A stretch of DNA of 64,000 nucleotides from Sphingomonas sp. S2-65. Its GTDB lineage: Bacteria; Pseudomonadota; Alphaproteobacteria; Sphingomonadales; Sphingomonadaceae. Below the pieces are notes generated by a model that saw only the letters and a list, made by a program, of their open reading frames with translations, had not been told where the DNA came from and ran no database searches. Within the stretch, counting starts at the first letter, position 1. Every line of letters begins with the position of its first letter. Of the stretch, positions 8,003 to 17,292 are shown one piece after another. The position numbers and the translations under genes were made by a program. Location: the NCBI RefSeq assembly GCF_021513175.1, contig NZ_CP090953.1, positions 3,716,501 to 3,780,500 on the forward strand. The letters are read 5' to 3'.

Positions 8003-9612
8003 TCGCATGGGCGCTTGAGACGTTTGTCGCCACGACCTTGTTGATGCTGCTGGTGCTAGGCCTGCGCGGCCCGGTCCGGCGTCATTTCGGCCCCTATATG
8101 GCCTATGCGCTGTGGATGCTGCCCGTCGCCCGGCTGATGTTGCCGCCACTGCCTGGCGATTGGCAGCTGACCAGGCTCTTTTCTCCGCTGACGCAGCAGG
8201 TCGTGGAGGCCCCCGGAGTGGCAGTGGGATTGCTCAACCCGGCGGCGCTTCCGGTCGAAGTGGCGGAGACGGTGACGCAGGCGACCGTGCAGATCGGCAA
8301 CCATCATGCCAGCCTGGCGCTGGTTCCGCCCACCATTGTCTCAGGAGGGCCGAGCCTTGCCGTCCTGCTGCTCGGCCTCTGGGCGATCGGTGCACTCGCG
8401 TTCCTGGTCTATCATCTGATCGCGCATGGCCGCTTCTGCCGCACGCTGCTGAACCGCGCCCGCGTTGACCGGACCGTGGCGCAGGGCCGCGTCCGGGTGA
8501 TCGAAACCGATGCCGCGCACGGGCCGCTCGCCTTCGGGGTGTTTCGCAAATATGTCGCGTTTCCACGCGACTTCGCCGAACGCTATGACGAGCAGGAGCG
8601 CGATCTCGCGCTCGCCCATGAGCTTGGCCATCATGCCCGCGGCGACCTGCTCGCCAACTGGATCGCGCTGGTCGTGCTCGCCCTTCACTGGTTCAATCCG
8701 GTGGCCTGGAGGGCGTTTCGCGCCTTCCGCGCCGACCAGGAAATGGCTTGCGACGCCTTGGTGCTCGCCGGGCGCGCCCAGGCACTGCGCCATGCCTATG
8801 GCCGCGCTATCGTCAAGTCCGCCCACGGCGGCGCGGTCTCGGCGGCTTGCCACTTGCACACGATCAACGAAGTCAAAGGAAGGTTGCGCATGCTTTCGAA
8901 GACGCACACGAATTCCGCCAGCCGCGTCGCCACTGGACTGGGCGCCCTGACGATAGTTTCCTTGGCCGCGCTTGGCGTCACCGCATCCGGCACCCAGGCG
9001 GCCGAGCGGATCAAGGTCAGGGTGGAGTCGGTCACCGGCATTTCGCTCAGTCAGGACATGCCTGCGCCGCCGGCAGCGCCCGCCGCGCCATCATCGCCAG
9101 CCGCGCCGCGGGCGCCCGAAGCCCCGCAGCCGCCGGCTCCCCCCGCGGCGCCCGAAGCTGCCGCCGGTGCAGGGCATCATCAGGTCTATCGCGTCCGCGT
9201 CAACAAGAACGGCAAGCAGGTCGAAAAGGTGATCACCAGATACTCCGACGGTACCGAGCAGGTGACGGTGATGCCGGACCTGAGCACGATCCGCGTGAAC
9301 GTTCCCGAGGTTCGAAACGGCAAGTGCGGCACGGCGGAGAAGTCGGGAGAAACCGTTCTTCATCGCGAAGAGCGGGGCAAGAAGGTCATGATCATCTGCG
9401 CCGACCGGATCGAGGCGATGACGGAACACGCGACCCGCATGGCCATGCAAGGCAAGCAGGCCGGTTTGGAAGGTGCCCGCATGGGCATCGGCTCCGCTCG
9501 CCGCGCCATCCAAGCGGATCGCGCGCTCGGAGATGCGGAGCGTGCGGAAGCGCTGAAGGAGCTGGACGAAGCAATGTCCGAGATCGCCAAGGATCTGGCG
9601 GAAAACGACTGA
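7999..9612 (+). CDS. M56 family membrane metallopeptidase (BlaR1-like antirepressor)
   Basis: 537 residues. N-terminal hydrophobic segments flank a cytoplasmic zinc protease domain with HELGH at 207-211 and the M56 pattern AHELGHHARGDLLANW. A further membrane segment follows around residues 310-330. Instead of the penicillin-binding sensor of BlaR1, the C-terminus is a Pro/Ala-rich linker (about 354-392) followed by ~145 polar residues with charged helices. It probably senses an envelope signal and inactivates the upstream BlaI. The ligand cannot be beta-lactam by the BlaR1 mechanism unless another sensor exists. Confidence 0.85.
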   Translation: MIAWALETFVATTLLMLLVLGLRGPVRRHFGPYMAYALWMLPVARLMLPPLPGDWQLTRLFSPLTQQVVEAPGVAVGLLNPAALPVEVAETVTQATVQIGNHHASLALVPPTIVSGGPSLAVLLLGLWAIGALAFLVYHLIAHGRFCRTLLNRARVDRTVAQGRVRVIETDAAHGPLAFGVFRKYVAFPRDFAERYDEQERDLALAHELGHHARGDLLANWIALVVLALHWFNPVAWRAFRAFRADQEMACDALVLAGRAQALRHAYGRAIVKSAHGGAVSAACHLHTINEVKGRLRMLSKTHTNSASRVATGLGALTIVSLAALGVTASGTQAAERIKVRVESVTGISLSQDMPAPPAAPAAPSSPAAPRAPEAPQPPAPPAAPEAAAGAGHHQVYRVRVNKNGKQVEKVITRYSDGTEQVTVMPDLSTIRVNVPEVRNGKCGTAEKSGETVLHREERGKKVMIICADRIEAMTEHATRMAMQGKQAGLEGARMGIGSARRAIQADRALGDAERAEALKELDEAMSEIAKDLAEND

Positions 9613-9627
9613 TGCGATGAAGTATGG

Positions 9628-9647
9628 GGTCCAGGACGACCTGGACC
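9628..9647. terminator. Hairpin after the M56 gene
   Basis: GGTCCAGG (9628-9635), loop ACGA, CCTGGACC (9640-9647), a perfect 8-bp stem 15 bases after the M56 stop. There is no U-tract, so it may slow or process the transcript rather than be a strong intrinsic terminator. Confidence 0.45.
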
Positions 9648-9753
9648 TCGCTCTGTCCGTCAGCCCCTCACAGCTCTTCCGAGCAGCCTGTAGCTCCGCC
9701 GAGGCGATGATGTCGGCCTTGCGTTCGCCGGCGCTCGCCGCCACATCGATTGC

Positions 9754-10611
9754 ATGAATGAGGTACCAACGGGCGTTGCGATGGCGGTAGATCCGCTCGT
9801 CACCCGGATCCTGGCTCCGAACCCGTCGCCTTACACCCATACGGGCACCCAAACCTATCTGGTCGGAACATCGGGGCTCGCCATCATCGATCCCGGCCCC
9901 GATGATCCTGTCCATGTGCAGGCCATACTGGATGCGGTCGCCGGGCGCCCGGTCGTCGCGATCCTCTGCACGCACACGCATCGCGACCACAGCCCGGCTG
10001 CTGGGGTCCTCAGGGCAGCGACGGGCGCACCGGTGATAGGCTGCGCGCCGTTGACCATGGAGGATGCGGGGCCGCGCGCCGACGCTGCCTTCGACATCGG
10101 TTATGCGCCCGACCGGGTGCTCAAAGATGGGGAGGGCGTGGCCGGTCCCGGATGGACCCTGGTTGCGGTTGCGACGCCCGGCCACACCTCGAACCATCTT
10201 GCGTTCGCGCTGCCCGAGGCACAGGCGCTGTTCAGCGGCGACCACGTCATGGGCTGGTCGACAACCGTGGTGAGCCCGCCCGACGGCGACATGGGCGCGT
10301 ATATGGCGAGCCTGGAAAAGCTGATGGGGCGCGACGAGCGCATCTATTTTCCCGGGCACGGCGAGGCGATCGAGAACCCGCAGCGGTTCGTGCGCGGGCT
10401 GCTCGGCCACCGCAAGCAGCGCGAAGGGCAAATCCTGCGGCTGTTGCGGGACGACACGCGCGACGTGGGGGCAATGGTAGCGCGGATGTATGTCGGCCTG
10501 GACCCCCGGCTGACCGGTGCAGCGGCGCGATCGGTGCTCGCGCATCTTGTCGATTTGCAGGGGCGCGGCCTGGTCCAAGAGGAGGCCGGCCAATGGAAGA
10601 TCGCCGCGTAA
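9754..10611 (+). CDS. MBL-fold metallo-hydrolase
   Basis: 285-residue metallo-beta-lactamase-fold hydrolase of the glyoxalase II/LACTB2 type. The metal motif THTHRDH (about 73-79), GHTS near residue 144, GDHVMGW near residue 164 and GHGE near residue 201 are all in place. A C-terminal winged-helix-like tail (about 215-285) resembles the LACTB2/RNase Z-like group. LACTB2 relatives have RNA or thioester hydrolase activity; the substrate is unknown. Start could be ATG 9754 or 9781. It overlaps the DUF4230 gene by 19 bases. Confidence 0.82.
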   Translation: MNEVPTGVAMAVDPLVTRILAPNPSPYTHTGTQTYLVGTSGLAIIDPGPDDPVHVQAILDAVAGRPVVAILCTHTHRDHSPAAGVLRAATGAPVIGCAPLTMEDAGPRADAAFDIGYAPDRVLKDGEGVAGPGWTLVAVATPGHTSNHLAFALPEAQALFSGDHVMGWSTTVVSPPDGDMGAYMASLEKLMGRDERIYFPGHGEAIENPQRFVRGLLGHRKQREGQILRLLRDDTRDVGAMVARMYVGLDPRLTGAAARSVLAHLVDLQGRGLVQEEAGQWKIAA

Positions 10612-11300
10612 GGAATTGGGGCTGTGCGAAGTTCGTCGCGCTGCTGCTCGCGCTGGTACTCACGGTCGGCGCCGGCTTCTGGTTCCTGGGCCAGAGCGTG
10701 AAGCAGCAATTCACCGGACCCGATCCGGTGACGGTCGCCCAGGCCAGTCTTCAAGGATTGCGCGAGCAGAACCGTCTGTCGACCTTTGCCGCGCGCTACG
10801 TCGCAGTGGTGACCTCCAAGCAGAGCCGGCTTGGCATGAGCGCGCAGAAGACGCTGATCATGCCTGGCATGGTCCGCTACGAAATCGACATGGCGAAGCT
10901 CCAGCAGAAGAATGTCAGCTGGGACGCGAATACCGGGCAGCTCACCGTCACGCTGCCGCCCGTGGAGATCGTCGGGCCGGAAGTCGACCTGAACGCGATG
11001 CGCGAATATGATGGTGGGGGCATGTTGATGCGCTTCACCGATATCGAGGATCGGCTGGATGCCGCCAACCGCAAGGCAGGGCAGGCCGAACTGGTCCGTC
11101 AGGCGCGCGAGGCGACGCCGATGAAGCTGGCCAAGGACGCCACGCGACGGGCTGTCGAGCGCAGCTTCCTCATGCCGCTCAAGGCGGCTGGGATCGACGC
11201 AAGCGTGCGGGTATATTTCCCTGACGAGCGGCCGGGCAGCAGCCGTGAGGTCTGGGACGCGTCGCGCAGCGCCGCCGATGTGTTCGGGAACCGCTGGTAA
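10593..11300 (+). CDS. DUF4230 membrane-anchored protein
   Basis: 235 residues with one N-terminal membrane anchor (CAKFVALLLALVLTVGAGFW) and an outside domain of mixed strands and helices that fits DUF4230 (for example SKQSRLGMSAQKTLIMPG near residue 71). Family function is not known. The ATG lies inside the 3' end of the MBL gene, so the two are probably translated as a pair. A long in-frame extension upstream is an artefact of GC bias. Confidence 0.7.
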   Translation: MEDRRVRNWGCAKFVALLLALVLTVGAGFWFLGQSVKQQFTGPDPVTVAQASLQGLREQNRLSTFAARYVAVVTSKQSRLGMSAQKTLIMPGMVRYEIDMAKLQQKNVSWDANTGQLTVTLPPVEIVGPEVDLNAMREYDGGGMLMRFTDIEDRLDAANRKAGQAELVRQAREATPMKLAKDATRRAVERSFLMPLKAAGIDASVRVYFPDERPGSSREVWDASRSAADVFGNRW

Positions 11301-11372
11301 TCCGCGCGAGACTTGATCGCCGCGCCCGCTGGGGCCATGTCGCGCGGGAACACCACGGGGTTGAACAAGAAC

Positions 11373-12377
11373 ATGGACGCACGGCTGGGGCAGGGGATGG
11401 CAGGACTGGACCTGCGCGCGGAAATCGAGCGGCTGCGCAAGGAGCGTAACGCCGTCATCCTGGCGCATTATTACCAGAAGCCGGAGTTGCAGGACCTGGC
11501 CGATTTCGTCGGCGATAGCCTGGACCTCAGCCGCAAGGCGGCGGAAACCGATGCGGAGGTGATCGCGTTTTGCGGTGTGCGCTTCATGGCTGAAACCGCC
11601 AAGATCCTGTCGCCCGACAAGATCGTCGTGCTGCCCGACATGAACGCCGGGTGCAGCCTCGAGGACAGCTGCCCTCCCGACCAGTTCGCGGCCTTCCGCG
11701 CGCAGCATCCCGATCACATCGCGCTGACCTACATCAACTGCTCGGTGGAAGTGAAAGCGCTGAGCGATATCATCGTCACGAGTTCCTCGGCCGAGCGCAT
11801 ACTCGCGCAGATCCCGCCGGAGCAGAAGATCATCTTCGGCCCCGACCGCAACCTTGGCGGCTATCTGACCCGCGTCACCGAGCGCGAGATGCTGTTGTGG
11901 CCCGGCGTGTGCATCGTCCACGAGGCGTTCAGCGAGACCGAACTGCTCAAGCTGAAGGCGCAGCATCCCGGCGCGCCGATCGCCGCGCATCCCGAATGTC
12001 CGCCGCACATCCTGGACCATGCCGATTATGTGGGGTCGACCCGCGGCATCCTGGAGTTCGCGCAAAGCTTCCCGGGCGACACGCTGATCGTCGCCACCGA
12101 GCCGCATATCATCCACCAGATGGAAAAGGCATTGCCGGGGAAGACCTTCATTGGTGCGCCGGGTGCTGACGGCAACTGCAACTGCAACATCTGCCCGTAC
12201 ATGGCGCTCAACGACATGGAGAAGCTGTACCTGGCGCTCCGCGACCTCAATCCGCGCATCGAGATCGAGGAAGACATGCGGCTGAAGGCCAAGAAGAGCC
12301 TCGATCGTATGCTCGAGATGGCGAGCTCCAGCGTCGGCCACGGCGATCTTGGGCCGGTGCGCGTGACCGGCGACTGA
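11373..12377 (+). CDS. nadA: Quinolinate synthase
   Basis: [4Fe-4S] enzyme that condenses iminoaspartate with dihydroxyacetone phosphate to quinolinate in de novo NAD synthesis. Family signatures: ILAHYYQ near residue 28, MNAGCSLEDSC (first cluster Cys), HPECPPHIL (second) and CNCNICPYM (third). Several starts are possible: TTG 11313, ATG 11337, 11373 or 11397. I used 11373, with GGGGTTG about 11 bases upstream. It lies 2 kb before nadC with a permease between; no nadB is in the window, so iminoaspartate must come from elsewhere. Confidence 0.93.
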   Translation: MDARLGQGMAGLDLRAEIERLRKERNAVILAHYYQKPELQDLADFVGDSLDLSRKAAETDAEVIAFCGVRFMAETAKILSPDKIVVLPDMNAGCSLEDSCPPDQFAAFRAQHPDHIALTYINCSVEVKALSDIIVTSSSAERILAQIPPEQKIIFGPDRNLGGYLTRVTEREMLLWPGVCIVHEAFSETELLKLKAQHPGAPIAAHPECPPHILDHADYVGSTRGILEFAQSFPGDTLIVATEPHIIHQMEKALPGKTFIGAPGADGNCNCNICPYMALNDMEKLYLALRDLNPRIEIEEDMRLKAKKSLDRMLEMASSSVGHGDLGPVRVTGD

Positions 12378-12484
12378 TACCCGGCGGAAGGGTCGGTCGG
12401 GGAGGCTGGTGAGCTAAATCTTCTTTTTCTTCCGTTTGTTGGCGGGCGCGGAGCAAAGCTGCGCGAAGCCCGTTACGGCTGGCG

Positions 12485-14359
12485 ATGAAGCTGATCGACC
12501 TCCTGTTCGGCCGCCGCCTCGCCAATCGCGAGCATGAGCAGCGCAAGATCGGCTGGGTGGCCGGCGTACCGGCGATGGGCCTCGATGGGCTCGGCTCGTC
12601 CTCTTATGGCCCCGAGGCGGCGCTCACGATCCTGATCCCGCTCGGTGCGGCGAGCCTTGCTTATATCGGCTGGGTAATCGCGCCGATCATCGCGCTGCTG
12701 CTGATCCTCTACCTTTCATACCGCCAGACGCTGCTCGCTTATCCGACCAATGGCGGCGCATACACGGTGGCCAAGGAAAATTTAGGCGAACCCGGTGCGC
12801 TGCTCGCCGCCTCGGCGCTGATGATCGACTATATCCTCAACGTCGCGGTCGGCATTTCGGCGGGGGTGGGTGCGCTTACCTCGTCGGTTCCGTCGCTCCA
12901 CCCTTATGCCCTTTGGCTGTGTCTCGGCATTCTGGCGCTTGTCGCGATCGCCAATCTGCGCGGCACGCGCGAGGCAGGCTGGCTGTTCGCTCTCCCGACC
13001 TATCTCTTCCTCGCATCGTTCGCCGGCATCATCGGCTATGGCCTGTTCCAGATCCTGGCCACGGGCGGCAATCCACAGCCTGTGGTGGCGCCGCCCGAGC
13101 TTGGCCGCGCAACCGAAGCGGCCAGCCTTTGGCTGTTGCTGCGCGCCTTTGCCGCGGGCTGCACGGCGATGACGGGCGTGGAGGCGGTCGCCAACGGCGT
13201 CGACGCGTTCAAGGAGCCCGTGGTGCGCCAGGCACGCGCGACGCTGACGGTGATCTGCCTGTCGCTCGGGCTGCTCTTGATCGGCATCGCCGTGGTTGCG
13301 CACGGCTACCGTCTGGGCGCGATGGATCAAACCGCAGCCGGATATCAGAGCGTCTTGTCGCAGCTCGTCGGCGCGATCGTCGGCCGTGGCGTGCTTTATT
13401 ATGCCGCGATGATCAGCCTGCTGGCGGTGCTCTGCCTGTCGGCGAACACCAGTTTCGTCGCTTTCCCGCGCGTATGCCGGCTCGTCGCACTGGACGGCTA
13501 TCTGCCGCGCAGCTTCGCCGTGTCGGATCGCCGGCTGGTGTTCTCGGTCGGCGTTCTGTTCCTGACCGCCACGGGTGCAGGGCTGCTGATCCTGTTCGAC
13601 GGCATCACCGATCGGCTGATCCCGCTGTTCGCCATCGGCGCATTCCTCACCTTCACGCTCAGCCAGGCCGGAATGGTCGTCCATTGGCTGCGCGAAGGCG
13701 GCCAGCGCGGGCGCATGCTGATCAACGCGCTGGGCACCGTGACCACTGCAGTGGCGCTGGTCATCATCCTGCTGGCCAAGTTTGCCGATGGTGCCTGGAT
13801 CGTCGCCCTTGCGGTGCCGCTCACCATTGCTGCCCTGGTCGGAGTGCACCGCTACTACCAGCATGCCGATCGGCAGCTGGAAGCGGCCGGTCCGTTCAGC
13901 GTCGACGAGATCGACGCGCCGACCGTGCTCGTCGCGTACGAGGACCGTAACCGGATGACAGACCGGGCCCTTCGCTTCGCGATGACGCTGTCGCCGGACG
14001 TGGTGGCGGTGCACCTGTTGCGGCTGAAGGGGCCGGAGCAGGAGGAAGATTTGCGCGGGATCCGCGAGCGGTATGAGGCCGAGGTTGCGGCGCCGCTCAC
14101 TGCCGCGGGCATGACCCCACCCCGTCTGATGCTGGTGCCGGCTCCTTATCGTGAAATCGATGGGCCGTTGCTCGACCTCGTGGCGAAGATCGACGAGGCG
14201 ACGCCGGGACGGTCGGTGGCGATCCTGATACCCGAGCGCGTGCATCGGCGCTGGTGGGCGCACATCCTGCACAGCCGACGCGCGGATCGGCTGCGTGCCG
14301 CGCTTATGGAGCATGCTGGCCCACGTCTGATGATCGTCACCGCCCCCTGGCGAGGTTGA
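12485..14359 (+). CDS. APC superfamily permease with C-terminal soluble domain
   Basis: 624-residue membrane protein. About twelve hydrophobic segments span residues ~45-460. Near the N-terminus it has GLDGLGSSSYGPEAAL and, in the first helices, YPTNGGAYTVAKENLG, hallmarks of the amino acid/polyamine/organocation family. The last ~150 residues are soluble, beginning FSVDEIDAPTVLVAYEDRNR, resembling a universal-stress-like domain. Position between nadA and nadC hints at uptake of an NAD precursor or aspartate, but that is an inference from context only. Confidence 0.83.
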   Translation: MKLIDLLFGRRLANREHEQRKIGWVAGVPAMGLDGLGSSSYGPEAALTILIPLGAASLAYIGWVIAPIIALLLILYLSYRQTLLAYPTNGGAYTVAKENLGEPGALLAASALMIDYILNVAVGISAGVGALTSSVPSLHPYALWLCLGILALVAIANLRGTREAGWLFALPTYLFLASFAGIIGYGLFQILATGGNPQPVVAPPELGRATEAASLWLLLRAFAAGCTAMTGVEAVANGVDAFKEPVVRQARATLTVICLSLGLLLIGIAVVAHGYRLGAMDQTAAGYQSVLSQLVGAIVGRGVLYYAAMISLLAVLCLSANTSFVAFPRVCRLVALDGYLPRSFAVSDRRLVFSVGVLFLTATGAGLLILFDGITDRLIPLFAIGAFLTFTLSQAGMVVHWLREGGQRGRMLINALGTVTTAVALVIILLAKFADGAWIVALAVPLTIAALVGVHRYYQHADRQLEAAGPFSVDEIDAPTVLVAYEDRNRMTDRALRFAMTLSPDVVAVHLLRLKGPEQEEDLRGIRERYEAEVAAPLTAAGMTPPRLMLVPAPYREIDGPLLDLVAKIDEATPGRSVAILIPERVHRRWWAHILHSRRADRLRAALMEHAGPRLMIVTAPWRG

Positions 14360-14390
14360 ACCGGCCGCAGCTTGGTCTAGGAGCGTCCCC

Positions 14391-15236
14391 ATGACTTTCC
14401 AGCTCGACCGCTTCGACCTCGCCGCTTTCGTCCAATCGACTCTTGCCGAGGATCTCGGCGAAGTCGGGGACATCACTTCCGCTGCGGTGATCCCCGAGGA
14501 TGCGGTGTTCACCGGCGTGATGGACAGCCGCGATGCGATCACCGTGGCCGGGCTTCCGATCGCCGAAGCGTTCTTCCGCGCGCTCGATCCCGAAGTATGG
14601 ATCGAACGGTTGGTAGAGGATGGCGTTCGGGTTGCGGCGGGGACGGAGCTGTTGCGTCTGCGTGGACGGGCCCGGGCGATGCTCGCAGCCGAGCGATCGG
14701 CGCTCAACACCGTTCAGCATCTTTCAGGCATCGCCACGCTGACGCGCCGTTATGCCGACACGATCGAGGGCAGCGGCGCCACGCTGCTCGATACGCGCAA
14801 GACGCTGCCCGGGCTGCGGGTGGTGGAGAAATACGCCACGCGGATGGGCGGGGCACAGAACCACCGCATGGGGCTGTGGGACGCTGCGATGATCAAGGAC
14901 AACCACGTCGCGGTCGCCGGGTCGGTGGGGGAGGCTGCACGCCGTGCCGTTGCTGCCGGAATCGCTTCCATCATCGTCGAGGTGGACCGGCTGGATCAGA
15001 TCGCGCCGGCGCTCGAGGCGGGCGCAACGCACCTGCTGCTCGACAACATGCCGCCTGAGACATTGCGCGAAGCCGTTGCCGAAGTTGCCGGGCGCGTGCC
15101 GACCGAAGCCTCTGGCGGCGTTCGCCTCGATACCATCCGCGCTATCGCGGAAAGCGGCGTCACCTATGTCAGCGTTGGCCGGCTCACTCAGTCAGCGCCC
15201 GCCGCCGATATCGGGCTGGATTTCAGCGCGGCGTGA
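14391..15236 (+). CDS. nadC: Nicotinate-nucleotide pyrophosphorylase (carboxylating)
   Basis: 281-residue quinolinate phosphoribosyltransferase, the step after NadA: quinolinate plus PRPP to nicotinate mononucleotide, CO2 and pyrophosphate. Signatures TRKTLPGLR near residue 140, RMGGAQNHRMGLWDAAMIKDN near 153-173 (cited as two motifs RMGGAQNHR and AMIKDNH) and SGGVRLDTIR near residue 241. AGGAG lies 10 bases before the ATG (CTAGGAGCGTCCCC). The 3' end converges with the DUF4112 gene, overlapping 14 bases. Confidence 0.95.
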   Translation: MTFQLDRFDLAAFVQSTLAEDLGEVGDITSAAVIPEDAVFTGVMDSRDAITVAGLPIAEAFFRALDPEVWIERLVEDGVRVAAGTELLRLRGRARAMLAAERSALNTVQHLSGIATLTRRYADTIEGSGATLLDTRKTLPGLRVVEKYATRMGGAQNHRMGLWDAAMIKDNHVAVAGSVGEAARRAVAAGIASIIVEVDRLDQIAPALEAGATHLLLDNMPPETLREAVAEVAGRVPTEASGGVRLDTIRAIAESGVTYVSVGRLTQSAPAADIGLDFSAA

Positions 15237-15645
15237 TCGTCACCGTCGAGGGGTGATGCTTGTCCAGGTGCCGCTTGATGATCTTCAGGTTGCGCGTGTT
15301 GGACCGGAAGAAGAAGTCCGGGATCGCCCCCACCCAGGGGATCAAGCCCAACGCCCAGTCGACTCCGACATTGCCGGCCATCCGTGCGATCGCAGCCTTG
15401 GACATCCCCAGATTGCGCGCTTCCCACGCCATGTAGAGCCCCATGCCGGCGGCAACGGTGGTGCCGATGCCCGGGATCAGGTCCAGCATCACGTCCAAGC
15501 CGAAGGTCTGCCTGGTGCCCGGGATGGTGAAGCCGCGCTCGAGGATTTTTTCCATAGCTTCGACCCGCGCGCGGACCGCGGCCGGATCTTTCCCGACCGG
15601 CACACGTCCGATGCCTCCGGTGCCCATCCGCGTCGTCTTCGTCAC
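15223..15645 (-). CDS. DUF4112 membrane protein
   Basis: 140 residues, matching DUF4112: LDVMLDLIPGIGTTVAAG and WALGLIPWVGAIPDFFFRSN contain the paired PG[IV]G-type loops of the family. Two hydrophobic segments suggest an integral membrane protein. Start taken as GTG 15645 because AGGAG precedes it by 7 bases within the end of the upstream binding-protein gene; ATG 15627 is an alternative. Function unknown. It probably shares a transcript with the lipoprotein upstream. Confidence 0.8.
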   Translation of the reverse strand: MTKTTRMGTGGIGRVPVGKDPAAVRARVEAMEKILERGFTIPGTRQTFGLDVMLDLIPGIGTTVAAGMGLYMAWEARNLGMSKAAIARMAGNVGVDWALGLIPWVGAIPDFFFRSNTRNLKIIKRHLDKHHPSTVTITPR

Positions 15646-15649
15646 CCTG

Positions 15650-17134
15650 CTACTCCTGTTCGTTACGCAGATGAGTCAACGGGTGCCATGCGCGGGTGTT
15701 CCGCTGCCAGGCGGTCAGCCGCAGCGCGACGGCGGACCAGCGCAGCGGCTGAGCGATCGGGATGAATGCGGCATCCGCCGTAAGCGCGGCATCGGCGTCG
15801 GCGATACGCCGCGCGCGCGTGGTAAGGTCGGGGGCTTCACGTCCCGCCAGGATCAATGCTGCAGCCTCGGGCGAGCAAGCGATGCACGCGGTGTTCACAT
15901 ACCAACGCCCGCTGTCATAGGGCGCGACTTCGTCGATCAGCCGCAGGTCAGCGGGATCGTCGGCAGCTACCCGCAGCGGCGTGACTCCGATCCGCAGCAT
16001 CGCGCTCGCCAAATGTCCCCAGACCAGCGTAGCCCCGGGCCCGGAGGGCAGAGCGACCCGAATGGTTACGCCGCCGGGATGCGCCTGCTGCCACGTGCGT
16101 ACCCGTGCGCGTGCCTCCTGCCGGCGAGCGTCCAGCGTCATGATCGTCCAGGTCGGCAGCGCCGGCGGCAGCGCTGAATCCAGTTGCATGGGGAGCAGGG
16201 TTTCGACGGGGGCCCAGTCTGGCATGACGGATTGGACAAGAGCCGCCCGGTCGATCGCCATCGACAGGGCTGCCCGATTGGCTGCGTCCACGAGGAAACC
16301 TTCGCGCCGGATCACGGCAAATCCGAACAGGCCCTGTGCAGGATCTGCATGGAGATTGGCCGGATTGATGCCTGAGCTGGCGGCGATCGGCCAGTCGACG
16401 AAGCTCCCTCCCAGGATCAGGTCGGACTGTCCGGCCCTGAAACGCGCGATAGCGACCCCGGCACGTTCGCCGTACAGTCGCAGGGTCTCGCCTGGCGACC
16501 GTTCGGTGTCCTCCGCACTGTTGACGCTGTCGGAGGCGGCGCGCAGCGTTACTCCGCCGCCTGCCGGCCGCGCACGGAATGGCCCGCTTCCGTCGAGCCC
16601 AGGAGTACGCAGCACCGCGAGCTCGGGTTGGGCGAATAATTTCAGCAAGTCGGGGCGCGGTCGCTTCAGCCGCACTTCGATCACCTGCGGAGTCATCGCC
16701 ACGATCTGGTCGATGACCGCTAGATAGGGTGCAAGGGCATTGCGGCTCGACACCGCAGCCGCCCTGCGGATCGCGCGCACTACTTCCGCTGCGGTCACCG
16801 GCGTCCCGTCGGACCAGTGGGCTTCGCGCAACCGAAAGATGTAGCTGCGGCCATCGTCGATCACGATCCAACGCTCGGCCAAACCCGGCTGAATACCCCC
16901 GCCTGCGTCGAAGCGGACGAGCCCCTGGCCGGTCGCCCCCACCACAACCCGCTGTGCGAAGTCCAACCGCCCGGCGCTTGGATCACCTGGCACCGCCGCG
17001 CCACCGATCGCACTCGCGACCAAGGGTGTGTTTCCCTGCCGCCGTGCCGGAGTGCCGCAACTTGCCAGCGTCAGCGTCAGCAGCAGCATCAGGGTCTGCA
17101 AGGTGCGGATGATCTGCGCTCCGGGATGAACCAC
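15650..17134 (-). CDS. ABC transporter substrate-binding lipoprotein, peptide/nickel (SBP_bac_5) family
   Basis: About 494 residues. A lipoprotein signal ends in TLASC (Cys 26 when counted from GTG 17134), followed by an oligopeptide-binding-type fold with the typical LAERWIVIDDGRSYIFRLRE region and WSDGTPVTAAEVVRAIRR early on. Such proteins deliver peptides or other small molecules to an ABC importer. No permease or ATPase gene is next to it, so it is an orphan here. A TTG at 17167 extends the frame but spoils the signal, so I prefer GTG 17134. Confidence 0.75.
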   Translation of the reverse strand: MVHPGAQIIRTLQTLMLLLTLTLASCGTPARRQGNTPLVASAIGGAAVPGDPSAGRLDFAQRVVVGATGQGLVRFDAGGGIQPGLAERWIVIDDGRSYIFRLREAHWSDGTPVTAAEVVRAIRRAAAVSSRNALAPYLAVIDQIVAMTPQVIEVRLKRPRPDLLKLFAQPELAVLRTPGLDGSGPFRARPAGGGVTLRAASDSVNSAEDTERSPGETLRLYGERAGVAIARFRAGQSDLILGGSFVDWPIAASSGINPANLHADPAQGLFGFAVIRREGFLVDAANRAALSMAIDRAALVQSVMPDWAPVETLLPMQLDSALPPALPTWTIMTLDARRQEARARVRTWQQAHPGGVTIRVALPSGPGATLVWGHLASAMLRIGVTPLRVAADDPADLRLIDEVAPYDSGRWYVNTACIACSPEAAALILAGREAPDLTTRARRIADADAALTADAAFIPIAQPLRWSAVALRLTAWQRNTRAWHPLTHLRNEQE

Positions 17135-17292
17135 TCGGCGTCTAAGATGCTCCCCCTGCCATGCCAAGCCCTGAGTTAGGTTGACGGATGCTAGCGATTC
17201 CGCCGATAATTACTGCGGCGCACCAAAGTTGGCGGAACTGTTACTCCAAAGATGGGTTGTGCGCCTTGGCTTAAGCCCTAGGGAGTTACTCC

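Noticed and set aside
10344..12341. 665-codon minus-strand frame over the DUF4230 and nadA genes
   Set aside because: Same GC-shadow effect; all its length lies opposite real genes and it lacks a start context.
12414..12490. Minus-strand short frame ending NKRKKKKI before the permease gene
   Set aside because: No start codon found upstream in frame; ends in a Lys run but coding cannot be supported.
12782..14710. 642-codon minus-strand frame over the APC permease and nadC
   Set aside because: Gln/Arg/His-rich composition typical of antisense frames.
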